A DNA stretch of 64,000 nt from Larkinella sp965227735 (GTDB lineage Bacteria > Bacteroidota > Bacteroidia > Cytophagales > Spirosomataceae), in contig NZ_OZ245776.1 in NCBI RefSeq assembly GCF_965227735.1, positions 7,254,001 through 7,318,000 on the forward strand, read 5' to 3'. Each line of letters begins with the position of its first letter. Within the stretch, counting starts at the first letter, position 1. Below, piece by piece: positions 17,117 to 25,118 of this stretch. The position numbers and the translations under genes were made by a program. The notes beneath the pieces were generated by a model. The model was not told the DNA's origin and did no database searches. It saw only the letters and a list, made by a program, of their open reading frames with translations.

Positions 17117-18421
17117 GTGTCGACTGTTCAAATAAAGAATTACCGCTGGATGGTTGTCGCGCTGGTGTTTTTAGCGACCACCATCAATTACCTCGATCGC
17201 CAGATTATTGGCTTACTGAAACCCATTCTCGAAACCGAATTCAACTGGACGGAAACGGATTATGCCCGGATTGTGATGGCGTTTACGGCCGCCTATGCCA
17301 TTGGCCTGGGGCTTTCGGGCTGGCTGATCGACAAAACCGGTACCAAACTTGGCTATACGATCACCATTGTTTTCTGGAGTGTGGCCGGGATGCTCCACGC
17401 CGTGGCCCGGGGAGCCGTGGGGTTCGGTCTGGCGCGGATTGGCTTGGGACTCGGGGAGGCTGGCAATTTTCCGGCGGCTGTCAAAACCGTGGCCGAGTGG
17501 TTTCCCAGAAAAGAACGCGGACTGGCCACCGGCATTTTCAATTCAGGAACCAGCGTCGGCGTCGTGCTGGCGTTGGTGCTGGTGCCCTGGATATTGAGTG
17601 CCTACGGCTGGCAGGAAGTATTCTGGATCACCGGCGGTCTGGGCTTTGTCTGGCTGATCTTCTGGTTAATTTTTTACGACATTCCTGCCCGGCAAAAACG
17701 ACTGACTCCGGAAGAGTTTTTGCTGATTACGAATGGGCAGGAAAAGGACGAAAACAAAGCCGACGGTCAGGTTTCGATCCAGTGGTTTAAACTGTTCACA
17801 CTGCCCCAAACCTGGGCATTCATCACCGGAAAAGCCCTGATCGATCCGATTTTCTGGTTTTTTTTATTCTGGTTACCCTCTTATTTCTCATCCACTTACA
17901 ACCTGGATTTAAAAAAAATCAGCCCGGAGTTAATGATCATTTATACTGCCACGACCGTGGGCAGCATTGGCGGAGGCTATTTCTCATCGTGGCTCATTAA
18001 AGCGGGCTGGCCGACCCTGAAAGCCCGCAAAACCGCCCTGTTGATTTTTGCCATTCTGGAAGTATCGATCATTCTGGCGCAATTTGCTACCAATGTCTGG
18101 ATGGTTGTCGCGCTGATCAGTCTGGCCGTTGCCGTGCATCAGGCCTGGGCCACCAACATCTTCACGATGGCTTCCGATCTTTTCCCCAAACAGGCCGTTA
18201 GCTCGGTGGTCGGCATCGGCGGAATGGCCGGGGCAGTGGGCGGGATCTTTTTCCCGATGCTGGTGGGGTATCTACTCGACAGCTATAAAGAAGCCGGTAA
18301 TCTGTCGGCAGGCTACAATATTCTGTTCACAATTTGCGGGTTTACTTACTTAATTGTCTGGACGATTATTCATTTCTTAACCAGAAAGTCTAAATTGGTC
18401 GAGCTAAACCAATTGATCTGA
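17117..18421 (+). CDS. MFS transporter, ACS family (hexuronate/galactonate/keto-acid:H+ symporter)
   Basis: An inner-membrane transporter with 12 predicted segments and ACS-family signatures: TTINYLDRQIIGLLKPILE near the N-terminus, GLGEAGNFPAAVKTVAEWFP and FNSGTSVG. It resembles ExuT/DgoT. The frame extends to a TTG at 17039 inside the aldolase gene; the GTG at 17117 gives a usual short N-terminus (VSTVQIKNYRWMVV) and is preferred with moderate confidence. It probably moves the sugar acid across the inner membrane. If the dehydratases are periplasmic, its substrate would be 2-keto-3-deoxygalactonate rather than galactonate; this is inference. Confidence 0.9.
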   Translation: MSTVQIKNYRWMVVALVFLATTINYLDRQIIGLLKPILETEFNWTETDYARIVMAFTAAYAIGLGLSGWLIDKTGTKLGYTITIVFWSVAGMLHAVARGAVGFGLARIGLGLGEAGNFPAAVKTVAEWFPRKERGLATGIFNSGTSVGVVLALVLVPWILSAYGWQEVFWITGGLGFVWLIFWLIFYDIPARQKRLTPEEFLLITNGQEKDENKADGQVSIQWFKLFTLPQTWAFITGKALIDPIFWFFLFWLPSYFSSTYNLDLKKISPELMIIYTATTVGSIGGGYFSSWLIKAGWPTLKARKTALLIFAILEVSIILAQFATNVWMVVALISLAVAVHQAWATNIFTMASDLFPKQAVSSVVGIGGMAGAVGGIFFPMLVGYLLDSYKEAGNLSAGYNILFTICGFTYLIVWTIIHFLTRKSKLVELNQLI

Positions 18422-18427
18422 TTCCGA

Positions 18428-20014
18428 ATGACTCGCGTAAAACCCAGACGTATGCCCCTAAATCCCGAACGTCGGCCCGGCCTAAAGGGGACTTTCAAAT
18501 CCGGATTAAGCAGTGTCCAAGTCCCCTTTAGGGGATTTAGGGGTAACCTTTCAGGAATTAAGGGCAAACCGCAGAAAATCCTGTTGACCATTTTTTCATT
18601 ACTTCTTCTTGCCGGACTGCTACCCACACTCAGCGGCTGGGTCAGTCCACCGGCGCCGACGAAGCCCAATGTGGTTCTGTTTTTTATCGACGATCTGGGC
18701 TACGGTGATTTGTCGTGCACCGGCGCATTGGGCTACAAGACGCCCAATCTCGATCGGATGGCGGCAGAGGGAACCCGGTTTACGAGTTTTCTGGCGGCTC
18801 AGGCGGTTTGTAGTGCCTCGCGGGCGGCTTTGCTGACGGGCTGTTATCCCAACCGGCTCGGCATTTCCGGAGCCTTTGGCCCCAATTCGCCGGTCGGACT
18901 CAATCCTGAAGAGGAGACGATTGCAGAGTTACTGAAAGAAAACGGCTACGCGACCGGAATTTTTGGCAAATGGCATTTGGGCAGCCAGACGAAATTTCTG
19001 CCGCAACAACAGGGCTTTGATGAATATTATGGTGTCCCATATTCGCACGACATGTGGCCGCTCCACCCCAATCAGGCGAAGGCCAATTATCCGCCTTTGC
19101 ATCTGATCGAAGGCAGTACGCCCGGTAAGGAAGTCCGGACGCTGGAGGATGCGAGCCACCTGACGTCCTCGATTACGGAGCGGGCCGTCGGTTTTATTCG
19201 CAAACACAAGAAAGAACCGTTTTTTATGTACGTGCCGCACCCGCTGCCGCACGTGCCGCTGGCGGCTTCCAGCCGGTTTCGGGGCAAAAGTGCCATCGGT
19301 TTGCTGGGCGATGTGATGATGGAACTGGATTGGTCGGTGGGGCAGATTATGCAGGAACTGAAACAGCAGGGGCTGGACAAAAATACCCTCGTCATTTTCA
19401 CCAGCGACAACGGCCCCTGGCTGAATTACGGCGACCACGCGGGTTCGGCGGGCGGTTTTAGGGAAGGAAAAGGAACGTCGTTCGAGGGCGGTCACCGCGT
19501 GCCCTGTATCATTCGCTGGCCGGGTGTGGTGCCAGCGGGGCGGGTTTGCAACAAGCTGTTGACGACAATGGAAATTCTGCCGACGGTTGCGAAATTATGC
19601 GGTGCCCGGCTACCGAAGAAAGCCATCGACGGCGTCGATATGGTCGCGTTGTTGAAAGGCGACGAAACCGCTACGCCCCGCGATCACTTCTTCTATTATT
19701 ACCGAAAAAACAGCCTGGAAGCGGTTCGGAAAGGGGATTGGAAGCTGGTGTTTGCCCATCCGGGTCGCACCTACGAGGGTTTTCCGCCGGGTAAAGGCGG
19801 ACAGCCGGGCCCAAATACCGAAGATCATGCTTTTCCGATCGCTCTCTATGACCTTCGGCGCGATCCCAGCGAACGGTATGATGTACGGGAACAAAATCCC
19901 GAAATCGTGGCGGTTTTGGAAAAATTAGCCGACGAAGCCCGCGCGGATCTGGGAGATGATTTGCAGAAAAGGGAAGGGAAAAACGTGCGTCAGGCGGGGC
20001 GGGTTGACAACTAA
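18428..20014 (+). CDS. Sulfatase (formylglycine-dependent, exported)
   Basis: A sulfatase of the alkaline-phosphatase superfamily. Metal-binding Asp residues lie in FFIDDLGYGD (residues 85-94). The formylglycine motif is CSASR, with Cys128 the residue to be converted by a sulfatase-maturating enzyme (none in the window). GKWHLG and TSDNGPW are also typical. A hydrophobic leader (ILLTIFSLLLLAGLLPTLSG) implies export. The true start is uncertain: the first 40 or so codons from the ATG at 18428 run through an inverted repeat (18454-18543). A TTG at 18584 or a start between the two is possible. It ends the sugar-acid island, so the island's natural substrate may be sulfated. Confidence 0.88.
   Translation: MTRVKPRRMPLNPERRPGLKGTFKSGLSSVQVPFRGFRGNLSGIKGKPQKILLTIFSLLLLAGLLPTLSGWVSPPAPTKPNVVLFFIDDLGYGDLSCTGALGYKTPNLDRMAAEGTRFTSFLAAQAVCSASRAALLTGCYPNRLGISGAFGPNSPVGLNPEEETIAELLKENGYATGIFGKWHLGSQTKFLPQQQGFDEYYGVPYSHDMWPLHPNQAKANYPPLHLIEGSTPGKEVRTLEDASHLTSSITERAVGFIRKHKKEPFFMYVPHPLPHVPLAASSRFRGKSAIGLLGDVMMELDWSVGQIMQELKQQGLDKNTLVIFTSDNGPWLNYGDHAGSAGGFREGKGTSFEGGHRVPCIIRWPGVVPAGRVCNKLLTTMEILPTVAKLCGARLPKKAIDGVDMVALLKGDETATPRDHFFYYYRKNSLEAVRKGDWKLVFAHPGRTYEGFPPGKGGQPGPNTEDHAFPIALYDLRRDPSERYDVREQNPEIVAVLEKLADEARADLGDDLQKREGKNVRQAGRVDN
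18454..18543. repeat. Family A inverted repeat overlapping the start region of the sulfatase gene
   Basis: The outer arms are CCCCTAAATCCC and GGGATTTAGGGG. The inner arms CTAAAGGGGACTT and AAGTCCCCTTTAG surround a loop with CCGGATTAAGC. The left arm carries a 15-base GC-rich insert. The loop wording recurs at 20732-20798, 24995-25103 and 47481-47579, which defines one dispersed family. Here the element is read as protein if translation starts at 18428 or 18452. Confidence 0.82.
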
Positions 20015-20047
20015 AGGGATACGTCCGCAACTACCTCATGTGCTGGC

Positions 20048-20109
20048 AAAATAAAGCCCACTGAGCCAGAAGTCTCCACCGGATGGGCTGGTTCAATGGG
20101 CTTTATTTT
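20048..20109. terminator. Bidirectional terminator between sulfatase and coiled-coil protein genes
   Basis: A perfect 13-bp stem, AAAATAAAGCCCA at 20048-20060 with TGGGCTTTATTTT at 20097-20109, giving a U tract on both strands. It lies between convergent genes, after the sulfatase stop at 20014 and before the minus-strand stop at 20112. Confidence 0.85.
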
Positions 20110-20111
20110 AA

Positions 20112-20423
20112 TTAATTAGCTGCTTTGGCTGCTTCAATGGCTGCTGCCGCTTCAAGTGCAGCAATGGCCGCACCATTTTTCTCCGCATATTCGTCACGTT
20201 GGGATTCAAAGTACGAGAAAATCTCCGTGATGGAATCCAGGTTTTCAGCGATTTTTCCATGCATGGTTCCCAGGGTTTTTTCCAGGTGTGCATCATTCAA
20301 CCCGTTCATGTTGTCAACCTCGATTTTCCCAATTTTCTGAATGAGGGCCGTCTGACTATTTTGAAGATCCTCGAATTCACGAACAATCTTATTCATCAAT
20401 TCAAACTTCTGTAGCTTATCCAT
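20112..20423 (-). CDS. Small helical hypothetical protein with Ala-rich tail
   Basis: A 103-aa protein starting MDKLQKFELMNKIVREFEDL. It is rich in Leu, Glu and Lys with heptad-like spacing and ends in an alanine-rich helix (AAIAALEAAAAIEAAKAAN). No signal or membrane segment is seen. The ATG at 20423 is preferred; a longer frame to 20495 adds 24 residues of poor coding character. The family is not recognised. It is a single-gene unit with a strong terminator. Confidence 0.65.
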   Translation of the reverse strand: MDKLQKFELMNKIVREFEDLQNSQTALIQKIGKIEVDNMNGLNDAHLEKTLGTMHGKIAENLDSITEIFSYFESQRDEYAEKNGAAIAALEAAAAIEAAKAAN

Positions 20424-20530
20424 AATAATAATTTGTGGTAAATACAGAATACTAACCGGATGCCTGCAAAAAAGTTTTACGGATGGGATCATCAAGGTAA
20501 AGAAGTTGGGTGTTCGCCGGAGTGAATATT

Positions 20531-20685
20531 TATCAGCCCACAGCTAAAGCTGTGGGTAAATTGAAGCGAGACCGAATCATTCCGGAACCGTTTTAACGGT
20601 TTGCTGGCCGATGAAACCGTTAAAACGGTTCGGTTAGCATGGGGTTATTTTTCGCTTGACCCACAGCTTTAGCTGTGGGCTGATA
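20531..20685. repeat. Nested palindromic element (four small palindromes inside one large inverted repeat)
   Basis: The outer arms at 20531-20557 and 20659-20685 are a perfect 27-bp inverted repeat (TATCAGCCCACAGC...). Each arm is itself nearly palindromic (CCCACAGCT/AGCTGTGGG). Between them lie two further small palindromes that are complements of each other, AACCGTTTTAACGGTT and AACCGTTAAAACGGTT. It fills much of the 425-base gene-free stretch 20424-20848. No open frame is evident. Confidence 0.85.
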
Positions 20686-20731
20686 AGCCAAAATATGAAT
20701 CCGGCGGTTATTTTATTTAAAGCAATAAGGG

Positions 20732-20798
20732 AGCTTTTAGCATCCAGATTAAGCTGCGTCCAAGTCCGGCATCGGCCGCCCGGCCTTTAGGGGAACGG
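20732..20798. repeat. Truncated family A repeat (right half only)
   Basis: It contains TTTTAGCATCCAGATTAAGC, then GCGTCCAAGTCCGGCATCGG and GCCTTTAGGGG, matching the loop and right arm of the full copy at 24995-25103. The left arm is missing, so no long stem can form. The rest of 20424-20848 shows nothing else beyond the nested palindrome. Confidence 0.7.
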
Positions 20799-20848
20799 AG
20801 CAGAAAGCGACAGTCCTAAAACCATTTAACGATCGTTAGAACCAAAAC

Positions 20849-21316
20849 TCAAAACGGGTTTTGCAAAATAAAACCGTTCCAGTCCAGGGCAGATTGGTAG
20901 AAATATTCGCGCCAGTTGCCAATCAGGCCTTCGCGGATTTTGACGCTCACCATGCCATGCGCGCTGGAACCGTTGGTGAGTGTAAACTCGCCCGAACCAA
21001 CCTGGGTTTGTTCGTCGAACGTCAGGTGGTGCCACACCATCTGCACCACTTTCGGGCGTCCTTTCCAGCCGCCAAAAAACTCGAAAATCCGGTCGCGACC
21101 CCGGTAAATCTGTTTGTTGGGCGGTTCGGAATAGATGGCATCCAGTGTGAAGCAGTCGGCCGCTTTCCGGCCATTGTTTTCGTTGAGACCGGCGGCCACG
21201 GTTTGCATGAGCCGAACAAATTCGGCCCGGTTGATGGGTTTCCGGTTGCCCAACTGGGCCTGAGATTCAACGAATAATCCGAAGAAGAAAAAGCAGAAAA
21301 GTAAGGTTCGCTTCAT
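20849..21316 (-). CDS. Exported SnoaL/NTF2-like protein
   Basis: A 155-aa protein with a clear signal peptide (MKRTLLFCFFFFGLFVESQA) and an NTF2-like cone fold of the SnoaL type: AADCFTLDAIYSEPPNKQIYRGRDRIFEFFGGW and GMVSVKIREGLIGNWREYFY. These are small ligand-binding or isomerase-like domains; no catalytic role can be assigned. It lies 58 bases after the FAD-oxidoreductase gene on the same strand and may be the last member of that unit. Confidence 0.75.
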   Translation of the reverse strand: MKRTLLFCFFFFGLFVESQAQLGNRKPINRAEFVRLMQTVAAGLNENNGRKAADCFTLDAIYSEPPNKQIYRGRDRIFEFFGGWKGRPKVVQMVWHHLTFDEQTQVGSGEFTLTNGSSAHGMVSVKIREGLIGNWREYFYQSALDWNGFILQNPF

Positions 21317-21374
21317 GAAATGGGGGCAGTGGGTGCTTCCTGTTGGAGCAACGATCAGTCGTTCAGATAGATTG

Positions 21375-23027
21375 TCAGGCGGAGGATTTTTGCCCTAAAA
21401 TTTCTTTGGCAGCCCGAATGCCCTGGTAAAAAGCTTCTTCAAAAATCGAAATTCCGCTCAGGTCCGAGTGCGCAAAATAGAGTTTGTGGTTGATAGCCGT
21501 AGCGGCATTCTGGCGGGCTTCTCCCCAAACAAAACCGGGCGTGGGCGCAATCATGCCATGCCCCCAAATCCAGCAGTCGATGGTCGTAATGAAGTCACTG
21601 ACACCGGGATGCGCTCTTTCCAGGTCGGCCACCAGCAGCGACACCCAGTCTTCATACGGCGTTTGGTAGGCTTTGCGCCGGGCCAAATCGGGCGGTTCCT
21701 GAACCAGCGGCCAATACACCGTAATCACCTTTTGATGACTCGATTTCAGGTGCTGATGCGTGGCCGTAACGTAGCCGACGGAGGGGCTTCCGTAGATCAC
21801 GTTATCCCAGCAAAGCGGCATGCCCCGGTTTTGCGGCAATCCGCTGACGGTCAGATTGGCCACCAGCCAGGGCGCGTATTCGAATCCGGCGATTACCCGG
21901 TTTTTGAGCAGATTCTTCGTAATAAACTGGGGAGTAGCCAGCAAAACCTTTCGGGTCTGAATTGCAGTAGTCTTCTTCTGAACCACATCGTAACTAAGAA
22001 CGCGAACACCCTGATCGGTTTCTTCAATACGGAAAACCAGCCGGTTGGATTGGATGGGAGACGCTGCCTGTTTTTGTAATTGATTGACCAAAAACGCATT
22101 GCCTTCCGGCCAGGTCAGCACTGCATTGGCGTCGGCATTGGCGGCAAGGCCTTTTCGGGCGGCAAAATAATGCAAACCCGCCCAGGCTGAGGTGGTCTTC
22201 AGGGTTGTTCCGTAATCATCCTTGCAACCGTATTCCAGAAACCAGCGTAAATACGGCGAGGTAAACTGCTGCTCGTTCAGATAGGTTTCGAACGAAACCG
22301 CGTCCCACTGCCGGAAACGGTCATCCGTCGAAGACCCGTCGAGCGGAATGGCAAAGGCATCCCGGCCATCCTTTCCTTTGGCTTGTTTCAGTTCGTCTAC
22401 GAGTTTAAAAAACCGGGCGATCTGCTGTCTGTCGTCGTCCGAAATCCCCACTTCCGGCACCAGCCCTTCCTGCCAGTGCCCGTTGATGAACAGCCGTTCT
22501 TCGGGATCATGACAGAGGTAATAATCATTGTAAACCGGTAAACCGCCTGAATCAAAACCAGTAATGACCTGACTATCGGTCAGAAAATCAAGTAGTTCGT
22601 GATTTCGAAGATCAGGAATCGGTAAATAATGCGCGCCCCACGGATAGGCCGATACGGCATTCTGGCCACTGACGGAGTTGCCCCCCGGCCGATCCGCCAG
22701 TTCCAGCAGCAACACATCCCGCATGCCCTGCTGCCAGAGCCACCGCCGGGCCGACAAACCGGCCACGCCACCGCCCACGATCAGGACGTCCGTTTTCAGT
22801 GTCTGGGTCGGCGGAGGCAGTTTTTCCGGATTCCGCAGCAAATGGCCGACCGCATGATTTGCCCCAACCATCCCGCCCTTGATATGCTGGTGGGACGACG
22901 GTTGACAGGCACTCAACCCCGCCGATCCGGCCAGCAAAGCCGACAAACCGAGTCCGGCGGCTTGTTCCAGAAACTGTCGGCGGCCCGGCGATTCGGGCGG
23001 GTCAGTGGGCGTAGGGCGTCCAGTCAT
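21375..23027 (-). CDS. Tat-exported FAD-dependent amine-oxidase-like oxidoreductase, possibly a lipoprotein
   Basis: A 550-aa flavoprotein. The Tat motif is GRRQFLEQAAGLG (Arg16-Arg17), followed by LSAC (Cys41), a lipobox-like site, so it may be a Tat-exported lipoprotein. The Rossmann FAD motif is VLIVGGGVAGLSA (81-93), with LLELADRPGGNS as the second FAD contact of the amine oxidase/phytoene desaturase superfamily. The start lies 26 bases inside the end of the SpeE-like gene, suggesting coupled translation. The pairing suggests it oxidises a polyamine or related amine outside the cytoplasm; this is inference, and the exact enzyme class is unknown. Confidence 0.85.
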   Translation of the reverse strand: MTGRPTPTDPPESPGRRQFLEQAAGLGLSALLAGSAGLSACQPSSHQHIKGGMVGANHAVGHLLRNPEKLPPPTQTLKTDVLIVGGGVAGLSARRWLWQQGMRDVLLLELADRPGGNSVSGQNAVSAYPWGAHYLPIPDLRNHELLDFLTDSQVITGFDSGGLPVYNDYYLCHDPEERLFINGHWQEGLVPEVGISDDDRQQIARFFKLVDELKQAKGKDGRDAFAIPLDGSSTDDRFRQWDAVSFETYLNEQQFTSPYLRWFLEYGCKDDYGTTLKTTSAWAGLHYFAARKGLAANADANAVLTWPEGNAFLVNQLQKQAASPIQSNRLVFRIEETDQGVRVLSYDVVQKKTTAIQTRKVLLATPQFITKNLLKNRVIAGFEYAPWLVANLTVSGLPQNRGMPLCWDNVIYGSPSVGYVTATHQHLKSSHQKVITVYWPLVQEPPDLARRKAYQTPYEDWVSLLVADLERAHPGVSDFITTIDCWIWGHGMIAPTPGFVWGEARQNAATAINHKLYFAHSDLSGISIFEEAFYQGIRAAKEILGQKSSA

Positions 23028-24525
23028 CTTCGAAATAATGCACCAGCACCTGGTTGTTGAGCTTGTTGATTTCGGTCGGCACCTCGGCCATGTCGGGCGG
23101 AAAATTCAGCATGTCGTGGATCGTGCGCGCATTGACAAACCGGAGCCCCTTCGGTAATGGCCCGTCACCCCGCCAGTGGTGGTTTCGCAGCAGCAGAATA
23201 AAACCCCATTCGCCAAACGAGGGCACGTAAGCGTGGTACGGAATGGTCTGAAAACCGGAAGCCGCAATCGTGTTTCGAATGCACCAGAACGACTGCCGGG
23301 CGATGTAGGGCGAGGTCGATTGCACCACCGCCAGACCACCCGGTAAAATCAGGCGATTGAGTTCCTGGTAGAAGGACGTGCTGTAGAGTTTGCCAATTGA
23401 GTAATTCGACGGATCGGGAAAATCAACCACGATCAGGTCGTACCGGGCGGTGTCCTGCCGGACGAAATTGTAGGCATCGGTATTGATAATCTGTACTTTA
23501 GACGAAAGCAGGGAACAGTTGTTGAGTTTAAGAAGTACCTCATTCCGGCGAAAAAGATCCGTCATGCCGGGGTCGAGGTCGACGAGCGTAACGGACTGGA
23601 TTTGCGGGTATTTCAGGATTTCGCGCACGGCCAAGCCGTCGCCACCACCCAACACCAGCACCCGGCTGGCCTTCGGAAGGGCCTGCAAAGCCGGGTGAAC
23701 GAGCGCTTCATGGTAGCGGTATTCATCCGCCGAACTGAACTGGAGGTTGCCGTTGAGAAAAAGCCGCAACTCGCGGTTGTTGGCCGTCAGCACGATGCGC
23801 TGGTACGACGTGCTTTTGCTGTAAATCACCTTGTCCTGAAACGTCAGATTTTCGGTGTAGGTCATGATCTGTTCGGCGTAAACAAAACCGCCGATCAGCA
23901 GGAATGAGGAGAGGAGGATGGCCGTGACCAGCGACCGGCGATACGGGTTGGTTTCGGGAAACTGATGCAGTAGAAACCAAGCGACGGCGACGTTCATCAA
24001 TCCGAAAAACAGGGACGTCCGGATGAGGCCCAGGTAGGGAACGAGAACGAGCGGGAAGATCAGCGAAGCGAGCAAGGCTCCGATGTAATCAAAGGTGAAA
24101 ACTCTGGAAACCAGGTCTTTGAACGTAAGTTGGTTTTCCAGAATCCGCATCAGCAACGGAATTTCCAGCCCTACCAGAATCCCGGTCAAACTCACCAGCG
24201 AATACAGAACCAGCCGAAACGAAGCCGCGTATTCGAACAACACAAAGAGCAGGGGAGCGCTGCCACCGCCCACGATGCCGACCAGAATTTCGATGCGGAT
24301 GAACCACTTCAACAGATTGCCATCGAGGTATTTGGACAGCCACGAACCGATGCCCATCGAAAACAGATAGACGCCGATGATGGTCGAAAACTGCGTTACC
24401 GAATCGCCCAGGAGGTAACTCGCCAGGGTTCCGGCCACCAATTCGTAGATGAGTCCGCAGGTCGCAATCACAAAAACCGACAGCAACAACAACAGGTGCC
24501 GGTGTCGGTGATCCGGGTTACTCAT
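23002..24525 (-). CDS. Membrane-anchored spermidine synthase-like aminopropyltransferase
   Basis: A 507-aa fusion. Seven or so hydrophobic segments fill residues 10-220, followed by a SpeE-type Rossmann transferase: DEYRYHEALVHP (269-278), VLVLGGGDGLAVREI (290-304), LVDLDP (314-319) and VVDFPDPSN (366-374). The usual SpeE DxxDPxGPA loop is altered after PDP, so activity on putrescine is not certain. The ATG at 24525 overlaps the last eight bases of the DUF350 gene; a longer frame to 24558 has no support. Related membrane SpeE proteins are commonly found beside DUF350 and SpeD-like genes, as here. Confidence 0.9.
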   Translation of the reverse strand: MSNPDHRHRHLLLLLSVFVIATCGLIYELVAGTLASYLLGDSVTQFSTIIGVYLFSMGIGSWLSKYLDGNLLKWFIRIEILVGIVGGGSAPLLFVLFEYAASFRLVLYSLVSLTGILVGLEIPLLMRILENQLTFKDLVSRVFTFDYIGALLASLIFPLVLVPYLGLIRTSLFFGLMNVAVAWFLLHQFPETNPYRRSLVTAILLSSFLLIGGFVYAEQIMTYTENLTFQDKVIYSKSTSYQRIVLTANNRELRLFLNGNLQFSSADEYRYHEALVHPALQALPKASRVLVLGGGDGLAVREILKYPQIQSVTLVDLDPGMTDLFRRNEVLLKLNNCSLLSSKVQIINTDAYNFVRQDTARYDLIVVDFPDPSNYSIGKLYSTSFYQELNRLILPGGLAVVQSTSPYIARQSFWCIRNTIAASGFQTIPYHAYVPSFGEWGFILLLRNHHWRGDGPLPKGLRFVNARTIHDMLNFPPDMAEVPTEINKLNNQVLVHYFEDDWTPYAH

Positions 24526-24733
24526 GTATGGCGGAACTGATGATAATCGCCACCGCAATCATGAAAGCGGCTGCCAGAATCGAAAGTGCGACGTTTTCTT
24601 CGTCGACAATCTTTTTCCAGAGGTTCTCGGGGGCAATTTTCTCAATAATGACGAAACTGATGACCAGGATCAGGATACCGACCAGCGAATAGACGACGGA
24701 GGGAACGATGTACTTCAGCGTAGACAAGTCCAT
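24518..24733 (-). CDS. DUF350 family small membrane protein
   Basis: A 71-aa protein with two hydrophobic helices (IVPSVVYSLVGILILVISFV and ALSILAAAFMIAVAIIISSA) separated by a charged loop with APENLWKKIVDEEN. This matches one repeat unit of DUF350 (YjfL-like), a family repeatedly found with PspA-type, glutathionylspermidine or polyamine genes. It overlaps the SpeE-like start by eight bases (ATGAGTAA). Function is unknown; a membrane-stress or polyamine-transport partner is plausible. Confidence 0.85.
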   Translation of the reverse strand: MDLSTLKYIVPSVVYSLVGILILVISFVIIEKIAPENLWKKIVDEENVALSILAAAFMIAVAIIISSAIHE

Positions 24734-24745
24734 GAGAAACAGGGT

Positions 24746-24937
24746 TTATTTGTGGTAAAAATAACTGCGTCGGCCCGAATGCCGCCCGCCCGAACCGTTT
24801 TTGTAATTGTCGAGTTTGTCGACACTTTCCAGATCGTCGCCCAACAACCGGCTGCCCGACATCCCGGCCCAGGCGAATCCGGCCAGGAGCAAACCGCCCG
24901 CCAGCACCAGGAATTTTATTTTTGCGAGGTTTTTCAT
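24746..24937 (-). CDS. Small single-pass membrane protein of the polyamine cluster
   Basis: A 63-aa protein: a short basic start (MKNLAKIKF), one hydrophobic helix (LVLAGGLLLAGFAWAGMSG), then LLGDDLESVDKL and a Gly/Arg/His-rich tail (GSGGRHSGRRSYFYHK). It may be a signal-anchored or cleaved periplasmic peptide. It lies 12 bases upstream of the DUF350 gene on the same strand. No family is recognised. Confidence 0.65.
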   Translation of the reverse strand: MKNLAKIKFLVLAGGLLLAGFAWAGMSGSRLLGDDLESVDKLDNYKNGSGGRHSGRRSYFYHK

Positions 24938-24994
24938 GCGAGGTTTGTATGGCGTGTTAAAGGCTAGTGATTGATAGTTGAGCTGGTTAATTTC

Positions 24995-25103
24995 GCCCCT
25001 AAATCCCCTAAAGGACGGTCGGCCGCTGCCGGACTTTTAGCATCCGGAGGGCTCTGCGTCCAAGTCCGGCAGCGGCCGACCGTCCTTCAGGGGATTTAGG
25101 GGC
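24995..25103. repeat. Full-length family A inverted repeat inside the polyamine gene set
   Basis: Arms of 42 bases at 24995-25036 and 25062-25103 differ at one position. They run from GCCCCTAAATCCCC through a GC-rich segment (GGTCGGCCGCTGCCGG) to GGACTT. The 25-base loop contains TTAGCATCCGGAGGGC. It lies between the DUF4178 stop (25119) and the small membrane protein start (24937) and could uncouple expression of the two halves of the set. Confidence 0.88.
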
Positions 25104-25118
25104 AAAACCGGATCGAAA

